The notes beneath the pieces are model-generated. The model saw only the letters and a list, made by a program, of their open reading frames with translations. It was not told the origin of the DNA and did not search any database. Shown piece after piece: positions 12,000 through 23,748 of a stretch of 64,000 nucleotides of DNA. Source of the DNA: Strongylocentrotus purpuratus (Eukaryota; Echinodermata; Echinoidea; Camarodonta; Strongylocentrotidae). Location of the stretch: the NCBI RefSeq assembly GCF_000002235.5, contig NW_022145615.1:12236891-12300890 (forward strand). The letters are read 5' to 3'. The stretch's first letter is position 1. Each line of letters starts with the position of its first letter. The translations under genes were made by a program, and so were the position numbers.

Positions 12000-12960
12000 T
12001 ATTAGGCATGAGAAGGACAACACTCATTTAGTTAGCCAATCTCGTATTCATTGGGTGCCGGTCAAATACCATGTCAATAGCATTGCACAAACGTAATGGA
12101 GCGTAGCCATGGATACAAAATATACATGCAAGAAATAGTTCCGTCTTTCTTCTGAAACCTGCCATTTCAATCTTTTAACAATATCAAGACCACTTTACTT
12201 AAAATCAAAATTCCTTTTAAATATTCTTGCTGCTCTTTTTTTGTAATCTAAGGATGCTTGTTATATACAGAACAACTCCCCCATATCGAACATGCGCAAT
12301 CTAATATAGGTTGGATTGTACATGTATACATTTTATTCAAAACATTTGTATCGGTGAAATTACTGACCTTTTTTAAAGAAAATATTTTATAAGGTAACGA
12401 TTTACTAAGTTTCTTTACATGAATATTCCAGGTTAATATTTTGTTCATGTTTGCTTTTATTACCATCCAAAGAAATGTTTAAATCCTGAATAGTTTGTGA
12501 GTTGCGTTTCAATAACATACTGTACGTTTTTTTCAGTATTAACTTTTACTTTATTTCTTTTATACCACTTACTATTTTCTACTAGATGAGCCTGCAGCTT
12601 ATCCCTAATAACTTCGATATTTTTATCAGAAATATATATAACAACGTCATCAGCATATATATTGCATGAACATGATCTTAAACATTCACTTATATCGTTA
12701 ATACAAACAAGAAAAAGGAGAGGACCCAGTGCACTGCCATGGGGTATTCCAATAGACAGACTCTTAAAATAAGACAATTTCTCATGACAATAAACAGTTT
12801 TTTTTCTACCAGACATGTAGTTCGTAAACCATATCGACACATTATTCTGAACACCATATCTTTCTAATTTTTGGAGTAATAAATTATCATCGATAAGTCG
12901 GGATGATTCCAGGCATCGAGATGACCGAATAAATATTCAACCTTTATCTAGTATTTAAAT
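12000..12960 (-). mobile_element. CR1/L2-like LINE fragment, duplicated copy
   Basis: The minus-strand frame 12840-12460 encodes 126 residues of reverse transcriptase, with WFTNYMSGRKKTVY, GIPHGSALGPLLFLVCINDI and NIYADDVVIYIS. The last is the YxDD catalytic loop. IPHG replaces the usual VPQG, which argues that it is inactive. It keeps about a dozen bases missing from the left-unit copy. It is cut off at 12000 by the duplication breakpoint. Confidence 0.78.
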
Positions 12961-13390
12961 TAATATTTGTGCCGTAATAAAAGTGCAATTGTTTTCGCTC
13001 GCTCGCAATATTTGAGAACCGGGCAGTATATTTTCGGGTAAGAGGCCCTCACGGCCCGGACGCGAAAATGTGCCCGTGCGTCTATGTATACCAGGGATGG
13101 AAAAAAAATTCTTTGATGAATTTCCCATTGGAAAAACGCGTAACTTAAACTTTTAAAAGGGTGCCGTGACTAAAAAAAAAAGAGGAGATGAAATACGCCG
13201 ATCTAGTACTAGATCGAAAACTTGTACCCCCTCTAATTATTTCTTTCTGGGGGATACACAAACTACAAGCACTGCTTTTTAGTGGATACCCCCATTTCCT
13301 CAGAAATTAAGAATTTCTTGTAATACTTTTGTTATGTGTAAAGTGTACTTGTATAATTACCAAGGGAAAAAAAGAAATTTGTATATACAT

Positions 13391-13478
13391 TTTTTGTTAT
13401 ACTTTCTGTAATAATATATGGAATACCTTTGTTTATCTTTCTGTTGAAAATGAAATAAATATGAATTGAATTGAATTA
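13391..13478 (+). mobile_element. LINE 3' end with (GAATT)n tail, duplicated copy
   Basis: Counterpart of 6503-6595 in the right unit, with the same GAATTGAATTGAATTA terminus and no coding sequence. Confidence 0.5.
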
Positions 13479-14347
13479 GTGACCGAGCCCCCGCTATGCC
13501 GCTGTATAGCGGTTTCCTGAAATCCCCTCAGAGAGTGTAATAGCCCTGGTACTATTGTTCTCATGAATATCGATGTACAGGGTGATCGCGGGTTTGCACA
13601 ATAATATGTTTTGATAAAGGAATCACGGTAAAAAGAATCGCGTTCCAGCCTTTTGTCCATAGTCGATTAATTAAATCAGAAAAACCTTCAATACGTTTAA
13701 TTTGAAGTTCGATGCGACAGGCATGACATACTGGCAATAATAAAATCCTTGTATTTTCACGTTAAAAACATGTAATATAATTTTTTTAAATTAAAATTCT
13801 TTGAAGTACCAATACGGTCAAACCCCGGGAATCTATTTGGTTCTGAATGCGTTTCCGCCATGTTGTTGACGTTGTTTTGCATATTAAAATTCAGGAACTA
13901 TTAATAGCCTGATATATCACGATAATAATAATAATTTGAAATCTTGTTCAGCGGCTATAACATTTGATATTAAATCAGTTGGAATTCATTTCACACCTGT
14001 ATAATGTTGTCTTTTAATGTAAAATAAGTTACAGTAATGATTTGCACCCATACATGAGGATTCAAGTAATGTTTTACATTCTCAGAGCAGAAAAGTTATT
14101 TTTGAACTCGCTAATTTGGGTACAGCCTATGTGATATACGGTAGTCATATCACTGTTTTATAAATTAAGCGAAACTTTAAAATGACATTTTCACTGTTTT
14201 GTTTGTTTGATTTATTCAATTCAATTTTGAAATAATTCGGACTTGCCCTTTAAGCTATCTTTATCAATGAGTATTACTTTTACAATTATGTTTAGCTATT
14301 GTCCAGCGTTAACCCAACTTCCAGTCTACCCTATAATCACGTGTATA

Positions 14348-14523
14348 GTGTGGTGGTATAGTGGTTAATTCCCTTAACTCTAAATCCAAGGGTTACGGGT
14401 TCGAATCCAAGCTCGGCACTAACGTAATTTTTGGCAAGACATTAATCCATAATTGTCCCCTCTCCACCCAGGTGTAAATGACTACCTGGTAATTGCCAAG
14501 CTGATAATAATTGCAGGGACCAC
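14348..14523 (+). mobile_element. tRNA-derived SINE, duplicated copy
   Basis: Counterpart of the SINE at 7460-7635, with the same A-box-like and B-box-like motifs. One base of the tRNA-like head and a few of the body differ. It sits at the same distance 5' of the receptor exon. Confidence 0.75.
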
Positions 14524-15723
14524 ATGAAGAACATCATGGATGATAATGAGGTTTCCATGGAAAAACAAAATTATCATTATTATGTTATTATAAATGTCGC
14601 AAACGATTTGTTATTATTTTCTTCCTTTTTCAGCCTTTCCGAATGGCAGGAGTGCTGCAATGCCACCCGGCACGACATGGATTTTCAGTGCGGGACAACG
14701 CTGACAGCCTTCTCGTCATGTGACAAGCTACTCGACAACCTTGCCATCGAGGTACTCGTCTGGATCGTTGGGATGTCGTCCTTCCTCGGCAACGCGTTCG
14801 TCCTGATTCTACGATCTCGGACCTTCTGTTCAAAGACATCACGCATAGCTCGCATCAACGCCCTCATGATCCTTAGCTTAGCGGCTGCGGATATCCTCAA
14901 TGGTATCTATCTCCTCATCATCGGTAGCGTTGGCGCGAAATTCGGATATGATTACTACTTCTTCGCCGATAAATGGCTTGGAAGTCCACTATGTCAGGTA
15001 GCTGGCTATATGGCCACGGTGTCGGGTCAGATGTCGGTGTTCATGTTGACGCTGATCAGCATCGAACGCATGCTTGCCATCGTTTTCCCATTCCGATTAG
15101 AATTCCACATGGGCACCAGGACAACCGGAATTGCCATCATGTTCATTTGGCTTGTCTCAATCATCATCTGCTCCATCCCGTTCATGTTCCCTTCGAGCTT
15201 CACTGGTTTCTACGGCAACTCGGACGTCTGCATAGGACTTCCGGTGGGGCTCTACATCTACGCTGTTCCGGGAGGCGGTGAGTCGGGCGAGTTGGAGATC
15301 GAAGGGTCGTCGTGGTACTTCGGAATCGCTATCTACGTCGGGATCAACGTCCTCTGCTTGTCCACCATCCTCATTTGCTACATCATCATTTTCTACGTGG
15401 TGAAGCGTTCTGGTCGACGAGCCAACCGCACCAAGGACAGCCTACAGGAAATCCAGATGGCGGGAAGGATGGCGGTGATCGTCTGTACCGACTTCGCTGC
15501 CTGGTTTCCTATCGTAGTCATGTTCATCCTCGTTCTCGTACACGCTTGGAACATGCCTGCCACTCTTTATGCTTTCGTCGTGGCCCTGCTACTCCCAATC
15601 AACTCAGCATTAAATCCCTATATCTATACCATCACACAAGTTATATCAAAGAGAAGAGAACGTTTAGGAAAGAGTACAAACATTTCTGGAATTAGTGGGG
15701 TATCGTTAGATAAACTGACTTAA
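14524..15723 (+). CDS. LGR/relaxin-receptor-like GPCR, terminal seven-transmembrane exon (copy 2)
   Basis: This copy is identical to the 7636-8835 product except for Met374 to Ile, just after TM7 (ATG at 8755 became ATA at 15643). One silent change, ATT to ATC, lies in the ECL2 region. All receptor landmarks are intact: hinge cysteines, LSLAAAD, ERM, the C157/C236 pair and NPxxY. The acceptor CAG at 14631-14633 is preserved, so the native exon probably starts at 14634. The duplicated unit carries no upstream exons. This copy is therefore an alternative last exon of the upstream gene, a gene using the in-frame ATG at 14524, or a relic too young to have decayed. Confidence 0.82.
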   Translation: MKNIMDDNEVSMEKQNYHYYVIINVANDLLLFSSFFSLSEWQECCNATRHDMDFQCGTTLTAFSSCDKLLDNLAIEVLVWIVGMSSFLGNAFVLILRSRTFCSKTSRIARINALMILSLAAADILNGIYLLIIGSVGAKFGYDYYFFADKWLGSPLCQVAGYMATVSGQMSVFMLTLISIERMLAIVFPFRLEFHMGTRTTGIAIMFIWLVSIIICSIPFMFPSSFTGFYGNSDVCIGLPVGLYIYAVPGGGESGELEIEGSSWYFGIAIYVGINVLCLSTILICYIIIFYVVKRSGRRANRTKDSLQEIQMAGRMAVIVCTDFAAWFPIVVMFILVLVHAWNMPATLYAFVVALLLPINSALNPYIYTITQVISKRRERLGKSTNISGISGVSLDKLT

Positions 15724-15830
15724 CTTCTTTTGTTAAAAAATTAATCGTGCTCTTAGACATCAAAATGAGGCTAACTTAATGGCTTTTTTGTTCTGGACAT
15801 TCATGCTTTTTAACAGTAGTGACATGAAAA

Positions 15831-15927
15831 AATAGAAAAATCATTAAAAAGGGATTGCTGAAACCATTCACATTATTATACAGCGACACAATATTATATT
15901 GGTAATACATGTACAGAGCACATTCGT
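15831..15927. other. 97-bp insertion relative to the left duplication unit
   Basis: Aligning 8932-8955 with 15820-15940 shows 97 extra bases here, flanked by the same GACATGAAAAAA and CTTTATATTTTTG sequences. I see no terminal repeats, so a deletion from the left unit is equally possible. Confidence 0.6.
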
Positions 15928-16184
15928 ACTTTATATTTTTGTTTGTTACTGTACTATTATAGTAAGTTAAGTTATAGAATCATTCGAAACCTTTAAATGT
16001 TTCGAAATTTTTTCATTTAGATTTTAATAATTTTTAAAACGTGTAGTTTGAATTTTCTTGCCATCAAATGTACTATCGAGAGATTACAAAGACTTTGTCT
16101 TATTGTATTATAGGGATGAAGGTTTACTGAAAATATATGCAAGTTAATTATGTAACAATCTCTCTCAGGTGTTCTGACAATTGC

Positions 16185-16680
16185 ATGTCCACACGTACAC
16201 CAGAGCCTTCTATATAGTCCTTCTCCATACCTATATATCTTTAGCCTTCTTCTTCATTTTGCATGTCATTATTATCTGCCATCTATCAAGTCTGACATCA
16301 CTTCTATTCTTGGTCCACCTCTTCTTCGTTTACCATCCATCTTCCCTTCCAAGATACCCCTGAGCATGTTCTTCCCCCGTAAGACGTGTAAGACGTGTCC
16401 TATCCATTTTTTTCTTCCGTCTCCAGATTGTTTCTCTCAAGCTTCTTTGTTCATGGTTCTTTCCTTCTCTCTAGCACTTCTTCATTGGTGACCATGTCCT
16501 TCCAAGTAATTCCTTCCATTTTCTCCTCAGCCACATTTCCAAACTGTCAATCAACCTTTCCTCAGCTCTCCCGATTGTCCAAGTTTCGGAGCCATTCAAT
16601 GCTGCAATCCAAACCAGACAAGTCTCTTCTTAAGATTTAGATTGATCCTTTTTGCTGCCAGTACCCTAACGTGTGTAGAG
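16185..16680 (-). mobile_element. RTE-related LINE C-terminal fragment, duplicated copy
   Basis: Counterpart of 9200-9690, about 1% different, with the same broken GSETWT/SLEMW and NEEVLER coding remnants on the minus strand. Confidence 0.62.
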
Positions 16681-17539
16681 AATGCCTTCTGAGCTAGTGC
16701 TGTGCGAGTTTTCATTTCTCTGGTGTTGCATCAATCACTAGAGATGTAATAATATACTCTTAATAATTTTTTAAAATCGACATTCATAGTGATAAGAGCC
16801 ATAACCCTAGAAGCCAGGGGTGCTGAGGTAGGTGTACTTCTCCAGAAGATGCTGTATGCATGCGCTGTAGAGGTGCTGTATAAGCGAATTTTAAGTTAAA
16901 AAGACAAACATGACAAACTTTGAGACACCCCCTAAAAACGAATTAAATGTAAAAACCTTTGGTTTTCTTGCTTAAATTCGCTCACAGGTGCCTGGTAAAA
17001 GCGAATTAATACTTTGAAATAAGCTCTTATTGTTTATGGTATTAACTTGTCCATGTTTTCAGATGTTTTCAGATTTTTTATGTTAATATTACTGTATTTA
17101 GGTTCTTTCATTACCCCATCCTAAGAGCATATAATTCATTATTTATTATATTCATTACGAAGAGACAAAACATGTTAATTTTTTATACCTCTAAATTTGT
17201 TACTCACTAAGCAGGATTATATATTTTTAGTCTCCCCTCAGTACGTCTGTATTGTCTGATCTTATTAAACTATTAATGTACATTGAATTCTCTTATTTAA
17301 CTGGATTCAAGAGTGATTTGTCAATATCAATTTATCATGAGCGCAAAATACAACTGTATAAATATGATGACAGTCATAGACGCACGCATGCATGGTCGAA
17401 TCTGTCAGTTGTAATAGATTGATTTGTCGATAAAAGAACTTTTGGTTGAAATTAGTCTGTTCGTATTGATTCAGATTATGGAATACAACACATCTGTACA
17501 AATATAATGACAATTGTCAAGTAGGGGAGGCTCCTGTAT

Positions 17540-18090
17540 TCAGGGGCGGATCCAGCCGGCGACAAGAGTGGGAGCCCAAATCTTGAGAATTTTTTTAGCA
17601 CCGACTCAGCCGGCCGGTGATTAAACGGGGGGGGGGGGGGGGGCGAGGGGGTAAGAGCACATATTATTTTTTTTGGTACAGTTTTTGAGGAAAATTTTAG
17701 CGCCGACTTGGCCGGCCGGTGAATAAGCGGGGGGGGGGGGGGGGGGGGAGCACATTTTGTTGTTGTTTTGTTTTGTTTTGTTGGGGGGGGGGGCCAATTC
17801 GTGAGAAAATATTTAGCAGCGATTCATCCAGTCGGGGGGGGGGGGGTGATGGAAAGGAAAACCACTATTTTTTTTTTTGGGGGGGTGGGGTGGGCGAATT
17901 TTTTTTTTTTTTTTTTTTTTTTTTGGGGGGGGTGCCCGCTTTTGTTTTTTGTTTTAAAAAAAGTTTAAATTTACGTTATTATCCTATTTTATTAACAGTT
18001 TTTTTATGGGGGGGGGGGCTGGGGGAAAGCCATTTGCGGAAATGTATTTACAAGGGGGCTGACGCCGGATATCAACTTTCCAGTTTCTAT
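17540..18090. repeat. poly-G-rich degenerate repeat block, duplicated copy
   Basis: Counterpart of 10575-11130, starting CAGGGGCGGATCCAGCC. The G and T runs differ in length from the left copy, as expected for homopolymer slippage or sequencing uncertainty. Confidence 0.6.
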
Positions 18091-18422
18091 TTTTTTTAAA
18101 AGATACCTTGCTTCGTAATATAAATATTTAAAAAAGGTGATAAAAATTGCATAATCGGGCAACTCACTACAAATCACCCAGTATGTCTATGCCTCTATTG
18201 ATTTTGTTCGGAAGAAGCTCAGTCAAGTTTCATTTTTATTTAAAAACATGCTGTCGAAATAAATTATGATTATGGTTTAAACAGAACTAACGAAATTGAA
18301 AACGTTTCGTGAAATATATAGGAAAACGAGTTTTAAGAACATCAAGGTGTTGAATAAAAGTTTGTTAGAACCAAATAATCCTTGATAACCCCGAGGAAAT
18401 CTTCCTCAGGAAAACTACCACA

Positions 18423-18579
18423 GGGCCCAGAAACACAAATGTTTGCATTCAATTGCATCGGCGTTTTTTACTGGTTGATGGTCAGCCTTTTGAACAATAT
18501 GTGCAGACAACGACGGTCCTGATTGGCCATTGTCATTTTAGTTACAATTGATTGCAAACCTTTGTGTTACGGGGTCCAG
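18423..18579. mobile_element. 157-bp MITE, duplicated copy
   Basis: Same inverted-repeat element as at 11466-11622, carried along in the right duplication unit. Confidence 0.62.
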
Positions 18580-18837
18580 GACTTCCCAAAGAATATTACC
18601 CGGTGCGTAACCCCCCCCCCCCAAAAAAAAAAAAAAAAAAAAATTAAAAAAAAAATAATTTGCCCCTGCACTGCATTATGTAGGATCTAGTTGTCAATAA
18701 CCAAATGTCATAAAAGAGGAAGTAGGATAGATAGGGGAGAGGGAGTGAGAGCTGAGACAGAGAGAGAGAAGGGAGAGAAGAATGGAGAATGGAGAGAGTG
18801 GAAGGAAGGAGAGATAACAACAGAAAGAAAGACGTAC

Positions 18838-18873
<36 letters not shown>

Positions 18874-18945
18874 TTTCGTGTATCGGCGTGCGTGTGCGTG
18901 TGTGTGTCCGTGCGTCCGTGTGTGGGTGGGTATGTTTGTGAGAGG

Positions 18946-20071
18946 TAGGGGGAGCGGGGAAGAGTAGGACTTTTTTCCTACCAGTAAAATAACCTCCATA
19001 TTAGTTAAATATTTTTTAATCTATAGAGTGAATAACATGTACAATATTATTGTCTTATACTTTATGTTTATGTCCTTTAAGTTTACTTTGTTGCTCAGTT
19101 ATAATATACTGCAAATGAGTTTTTGTTAAACCATGTTTATGTATAAACAATTAATATTGAAAACGCTTATTTATTTTATTCAATTGTATATGTTCTTGTT
19201 TGTATAACATTTGGAGGAATACAAAAAAAATACCATAACAAAAAGAAAAAAAGTGTGTGTTTGTGTATGATTATTTGAAATTGTATGAACGGACTGACAC
19301 TATATGAAAAAACCCAATACCGATAGAGTATTTTCTAAAATATAAGACAAGAATAATATAATCTTTAATTGTTAAAGCCTCTATCAGGGATTAGCATGCA
19401 AGGTCTCACAAACTTATCTCAAAATGTATTTATAGCAACAAGATGTGTTGATGAAGGTATGTAGACAATTTCAGATCAGATGACGTTGTGCATGGTTTTC
19501 TCTTTTTGAGTGAAGATTGAAGCCCTCATTTTGTACACAATAAATGAGGTGAATAAACATTACCAGCTGCAGAATTTAATTTGAAAAGAACAATTAATGT
19601 ATTTTTGCTAATAATAAATATTTTGATTTTGAGATTTTAACCGTGCAAATCCCTGCCACGCCCTTTAAAACACAAATACTAACACTGACTAAAATTCGTA
19701 TTATTATTATGTATTACATCATAATCACTCGTATCGAAAGCATCATTCCCAAAGTTTTCCATGAGCGTGTGAACGGAATTCTATCCTGGCCCACGTGGTT
19801 ACAACATTATCAGACTTTCACTGACATCCTACACTTTAATTCCGGCCAAAAAACACGTGTTTTATGATCCCATACCAGTGTTTTTTCTTTTTAATTATTT
19901 CCTTCTTTATGAAGACACAATTTTTTTTTTTATAGATATAACAAAATAAATATTCCGCCCACACTGTCTCTGCGTCTCTGTGTGTCACTGAACTTGATAA
20001 ACATAACCATGACTTGTGATCATTTCCGACAAAAGTAACTTAACAGATGCGACTCGAATTACTCCGTAGTT
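18946..20071. other. non-coding, nothing recognised
   Basis: Unique AT-rich DNA to the right of the duplication. The only sizeable frame (19643-19867) has no recognisable motif and no splice context. Confidence 0.4.
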
Positions 20072-20165
20072 TCAGGGGCGGATCCAGAATGGTTAGAAAT
20101 GAGGAGGTGGAAAGAGGGGGGGGGCCGGGGGTGATGATTTTTTTTTTTTTTTTTTTTTTTTGCAG
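20072..20165. repeat. hAT-like terminus with G and T runs
   Basis: The stretch starts CAGGGGCGGATCCAG, the same end as the poly-G block at 17.54 kb and similar to the CAGGGGCGTCGC ends of the 43-51 kb elements. It runs into G-rich DNA and a 24-T tract. No matching right terminus was found, so its extent is uncertain. Confidence 0.4.
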
Positions 20166-20224
20166 TATGAAAGCTATAGTTTGCGTTTAAACAGGGGGAA
20201 ATGGGCTGGTTGTGTTGCCCTTAA

Positions 20225-20602
20225 AGGCATCGTTTCACCATGTTAAATCTTAGATGCATGCCCCTGACGTGTTATCAGTTTCACTCTGTGATATGGTGTA
20301 ATATTGAAGCCCTAAAAAATTGCGCTTCAAAATGATCATGAAGCGCCTCAAAAAGTAAAAATCTTTGAGTGACCGGTTTTACCATACTCATTTCCCCCAT
20401 TAGACTGTAGTGTTATAAAAAGTGTTAGGAAAACGATTTTTAAAATTTTGATTTCTATTCATAAATATTTGATAATTAGACAGGCGATCGGATTATACAA
20501 TTCATGGGTTCCTGACTGACCTAAAGGTTTATAATTATCATTGCAGCGTGAGCTAAATCCAAGATTTTGTTTCAGAATCTGAGACAAAGTTACCCGATCC
20601 CT
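20225..20602. mobile_element. TTAA-flanked MITE (family 3)
   Basis: The element is bounded by TTAA on both sides (20221-20224 and 20603-20606). It starts AGGCATCGTTTCAC, and the reverse complement of its right end starts AGGGATCGGGTAAC: 10 of 14 positions agree. TTAA target duplication is the piggyBac hallmark. There is no coding sequence. Confidence 0.6.
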
Positions 20603-20924
20603 TTAAAGGGACTTGGTAACATCGTTCAGATGACAAAAAATGGTACTAAGGTAGTGACTTCAATGCTACATGTACAATTAACATTAAATTCTCCTAACCA
20701 TTTTTGAATTTTCCCAACCGTTTTTCCATGAAAATAAGACATAAGACAGGCTTTTAAAAATCTTACAACACTTAAATGTCTGGAATGGTATATAGAGCTA
20801 ATGCATTGCTTTGTGAAGATTTAAATTCACCTTTAATGTAATTAAATTGTAATGCTATAGTTGAGAGAATTAAGGAATCGATCAGATCAGTTTTTCCCAA
20901 TTGTTATCATTAATTAAATTTCAA

Positions 20925-21050
20925 TTCAATTCAATTTCGGTTTATTAATATCAACATATACAATATACAATGCAGTAGTCCAGGGACCAATAATGCAATG
21001 TTTACATAAAATGTGCATAAAAACAGGAATGATCATATAAATGTACAAAA
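20925..21050 (-). mobile_element. LINE 3' end on the minus strand
   Basis: (CAATT)n repeats near 20922-20938 are the reverse complement of the (GAATT)n tails at 6.6 and 38.4 kb. A 3'-UTR-like stretch with GGTTTATTAATATCAACA and AGTCCAGGGACCAATAATG follows. No coding motif is visible, and the inner boundary is uncertain. Confidence 0.45.
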
Positions 21051-21764
21051 AAATGATAAAAGATAAAGTTAACATTATTGTTCATTCCTAAAGTTATATA
21101 CATATATAAATAAATGATAGTAGATGGATTAAAAACCTATAACAGTAATTTGAAATGTTGAACCAATTATTGCAAGTATACATAATCTTTAAATCAAGAA
21201 ATTATTAAAAAAAATATGTTTATATAGCCTATATAGAGAGAGGGAATTATTTTATTTCAATTGTTAAAATGAGATCCATAGACTGAAAAAGTATACATGC
21301 AGGTGTGTCTGTTGTGTGACAGGTAAGGTCAAATTATATTGAATGGAATTATTACATTAAAAATATACCATTTAAGCATTCCATATAAATTGATCTATAA
21401 TGCCTATGAGCATACACAAATTCTTATAATTGTCGAGTTTCCACATTACATTTAAAATTGAAGTTGGGTTACAATTATATTATTGCAGCAGAATTATACA
21501 CGGTGGTTTAAGAACAACTTTATAAGAAAAATGAAGAGCACTCAATAATGTTTGCACAAAATTTTGATTTTGGGATCGATTTTGAGTTCAATTAAACAAA
21601 GTAACAAAACAATAACTCTAATATTATTAAAAAGAAGAAGGAAAAAAAAAGTATATATTACTATAGATGATCTACAACTAAGCATTCTGCAACTTTAAGA
21701 GAGCTCCATACTAGCGACATTAGTGCGGCATGCAGATAAAGAAAATCATATTTTAACAAAAATA

Positions 21765-21835
21765 ATCACGGAAATTTCTAGTTCTACCTAGCTCAAACCA
21801 ACTTTGAGCTAGGTAGAACTAGAAATTTCCGTGAT
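21765..21835. repeat. perfect 33-bp inverted repeat, 5-base loop
   Basis: Bases 21765-21797 are the exact reverse complement of 21803-21835, with CCAAC between. The arms begin ATCACGGAAATTTC. A perfect stem of this length would form a stable DNA cruciform or RNA hairpin. No flanking target duplication is obvious. It could be a very young foldback element or a small-RNA precursor. Confidence 0.9.
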
Positions 21836-21839
21836 ACAG

Positions 21840-23300
21840 CATCCGGCATCGAGGGAGGAATCCAGGATTTCTTCAAGTTTAACAGTTTCCGGAGAACATC
21901 CGACAAGCAAAGAAACAAAAGAGGCATTTTGAGAGCTAATTTACTTTTTAAATATATCTGACGGAATGAGAAGTTTGAAAGGAGCCCTTTTTAGGGTTGT
22001 GTTCTAAATGTAGGCTAAATGATTTTGAAAGGAGGGGGACCGGGTCGCCTGTTTCCCTTTACATCCACCAATGCAACACCTGACATTTATCATGCGGTCT
22101 AGGGGCACCCATAGGGATTCGAAAGTGATCGCTCGTGACCAGTAACATTTTTTCTTCAAATAAAGCTGCCTAAATAATTCCTACCTGATAATTTCACTTT
22201 GATATGAGAATCAAATCGAAAGATAAATAAAATGCGACGAACGTTTCAACTCTAAAACGTGTGTCATGAGAGATGATGTGAAGTCCACGTGAATGAAATG
22301 AAAGGAATCTCCACAATGTCACGCGAGTCTATAAGGTCATGTTATTAATGAAAGAGATAACTTTGTGTCCTTGCCAAAACCTGACTAAAAATTTCAGCAG
22401 AAAAGGGTTATCGAAGGTTGCATCTACAAGGAGGTGGGGGGGGGGGGGGCGTTTATTTGACGTCGGACACAAACACGAAGGCCCAAACCAAAATTGGGAT
22501 TTTCTCAACAAGAGCTTTAACGTGCCCTTGATTGCTAACACTTTCCTACAAGTTTTCTTTTCCTTCTAAAATACATTTAATATAAAGAAATGGAAAATTC
22601 AAATTATCTAACCAAAAGGAAAGAGAAAATTAACAAAGTTGAAATACTTTTTCCAAATATACTTGTTAAATACATTTCATTGTCTGGAAAAAAAGACATA
22701 GAAACTACGAAGAAGGATTTCAGTGATTGTAATGATGGTCAAAAGATGAAGCATAAAGCTTCAATTAAATAAACAGAAGAAAGGTTTGCATTTCGACTAG
22801 AAACAAAATATAAAGCATATCCGGACTTTTTAACACGCAACTTTTTTCACATGATGGTTCACGGGGATATCTTTTGTTATACTTATACCGTCTAATTTCA
22901 TTGATTTCGAAATCGAAACAAAAAGACTTTCTTTCTCTTCAATTACTCTATCTAGGCGGAAATAAATGACAATGACAAAGCGTTTTTGTATTAATCTGAA
23001 AGTATTGTTGAATCAGCACCTCTAGATTGAATGTTTATATACATCTCTACCAGGGAGGATTTCCCTTTAATTGAGTACAGATGTAATTAATTTCCAGGCT
23101 ACTTATTGAAAGTGGAAAAGAAATCAACTGTTGTTCTGTCCACCAATATAACTTCAATAATTCTTTACCATGCAGTGCAATGTGCTGTTACGCATGCGTA
23201 GATAATTACGGTGATTATAAGTCTACGGATTATTCTTTCGAAATAGAGTGTGAAAAAGGTTTCAAAGCTCAACTGAAAAGAAACTGCATCATGATCGGAG
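21840..23300. other. non-coding region 5' of the PDZ gene
   Basis: No supported exon is seen. The frame at 22339-22569 runs through a G homopolymer, and that at 22590-22772 is Lys-rich without motifs. This stretch probably contains the upstream regulatory region of the gene starting at 23561. Confidence 0.4.
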
Positions 23301-23301
23301 C

Positions 23302-23310
23302 ATATATAAA
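23302..23310 (+). promoter_or_regulatory. candidate TATA box for the PDZ gene
   Basis: ATATATAAA lies about 255 bases upstream of the first ATG and has no in-frame coding around it. A start site near 23330-23340 would give a 5' UTR of roughly 220 bases. It is a sequence match only. Confidence 0.35.
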
Positions 23311-23560
23311 GAACTACGCATTTTAAAATAGACATTATAACATAATAGTCCGTCTCATTTTTGTAGATGCTTGATATCTAAAAAGGTATTCTGATTTGGC
23401 GATTGTAGCACACGCAACAACACATTTAATCCGAGATCATCTTCAGAAAACAAGAGGAACAGTACACATTCAGCAATAATCAGTGAGATTTTAAGCTACA
23501 ATTTCCGTCAGTGCATCATTTGAATTTGATTTTCGTACAACATTATCTGTCTGCCATATT

Positions 23561-23748
23561 ATGTCGGGCGCAGAGGTTTGTAGCGGTGATCGATATGAAT
23601 CGAGTCGACTTTTCGTTCAGTGCCAAAAGAAATGTCCGAAGATCCTGACTGATTTTGGATGTTCACTCGAGACCTCGGGAGGGCCTGATGGTGGCCATTC
23701 AGTGGTGGAGGTAGATTGGTCCGGACTAGCTTGGAAGGCTGGATGCAG
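23561..23748 (+). CDS. PDZ gene 1, exon 1
   Basis: Residues 1-62 plus two bases of codon 63. The ATG is preceded by stops in frame and sits downstream of the candidate TATA. The donor is GCAG|GTAAGA. It encodes the first half of the PDZ fold and is the exon most similar to the paralogue (38 of 48 aligned residues). Confidence 0.82.

Larger units (their letters stand above)
12000..18945. repeat. tandem segmental duplication, right unit
   Basis: Second copy of the 6.9-kb unit. It begins mid-LINE at 12001 (matching 5141) and ends at the (GT)-rich tract near 18945, where unique sequence resumes. Compared with the left unit it has a 97-bp insertion at 15831-15927 and several small indels. Divergence is uneven: two substitutions in the 1200-bp receptor frame, against five in the ~195 bp just upstream of it. 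Confidence 0.92.

Noticed and set aside
11740..12005. Ser/Leu and Arg/Glu frames over the GA/GT microsatellite (also 18691-18999)
   Set aside because: Simple-sequence artefacts open on both strands.
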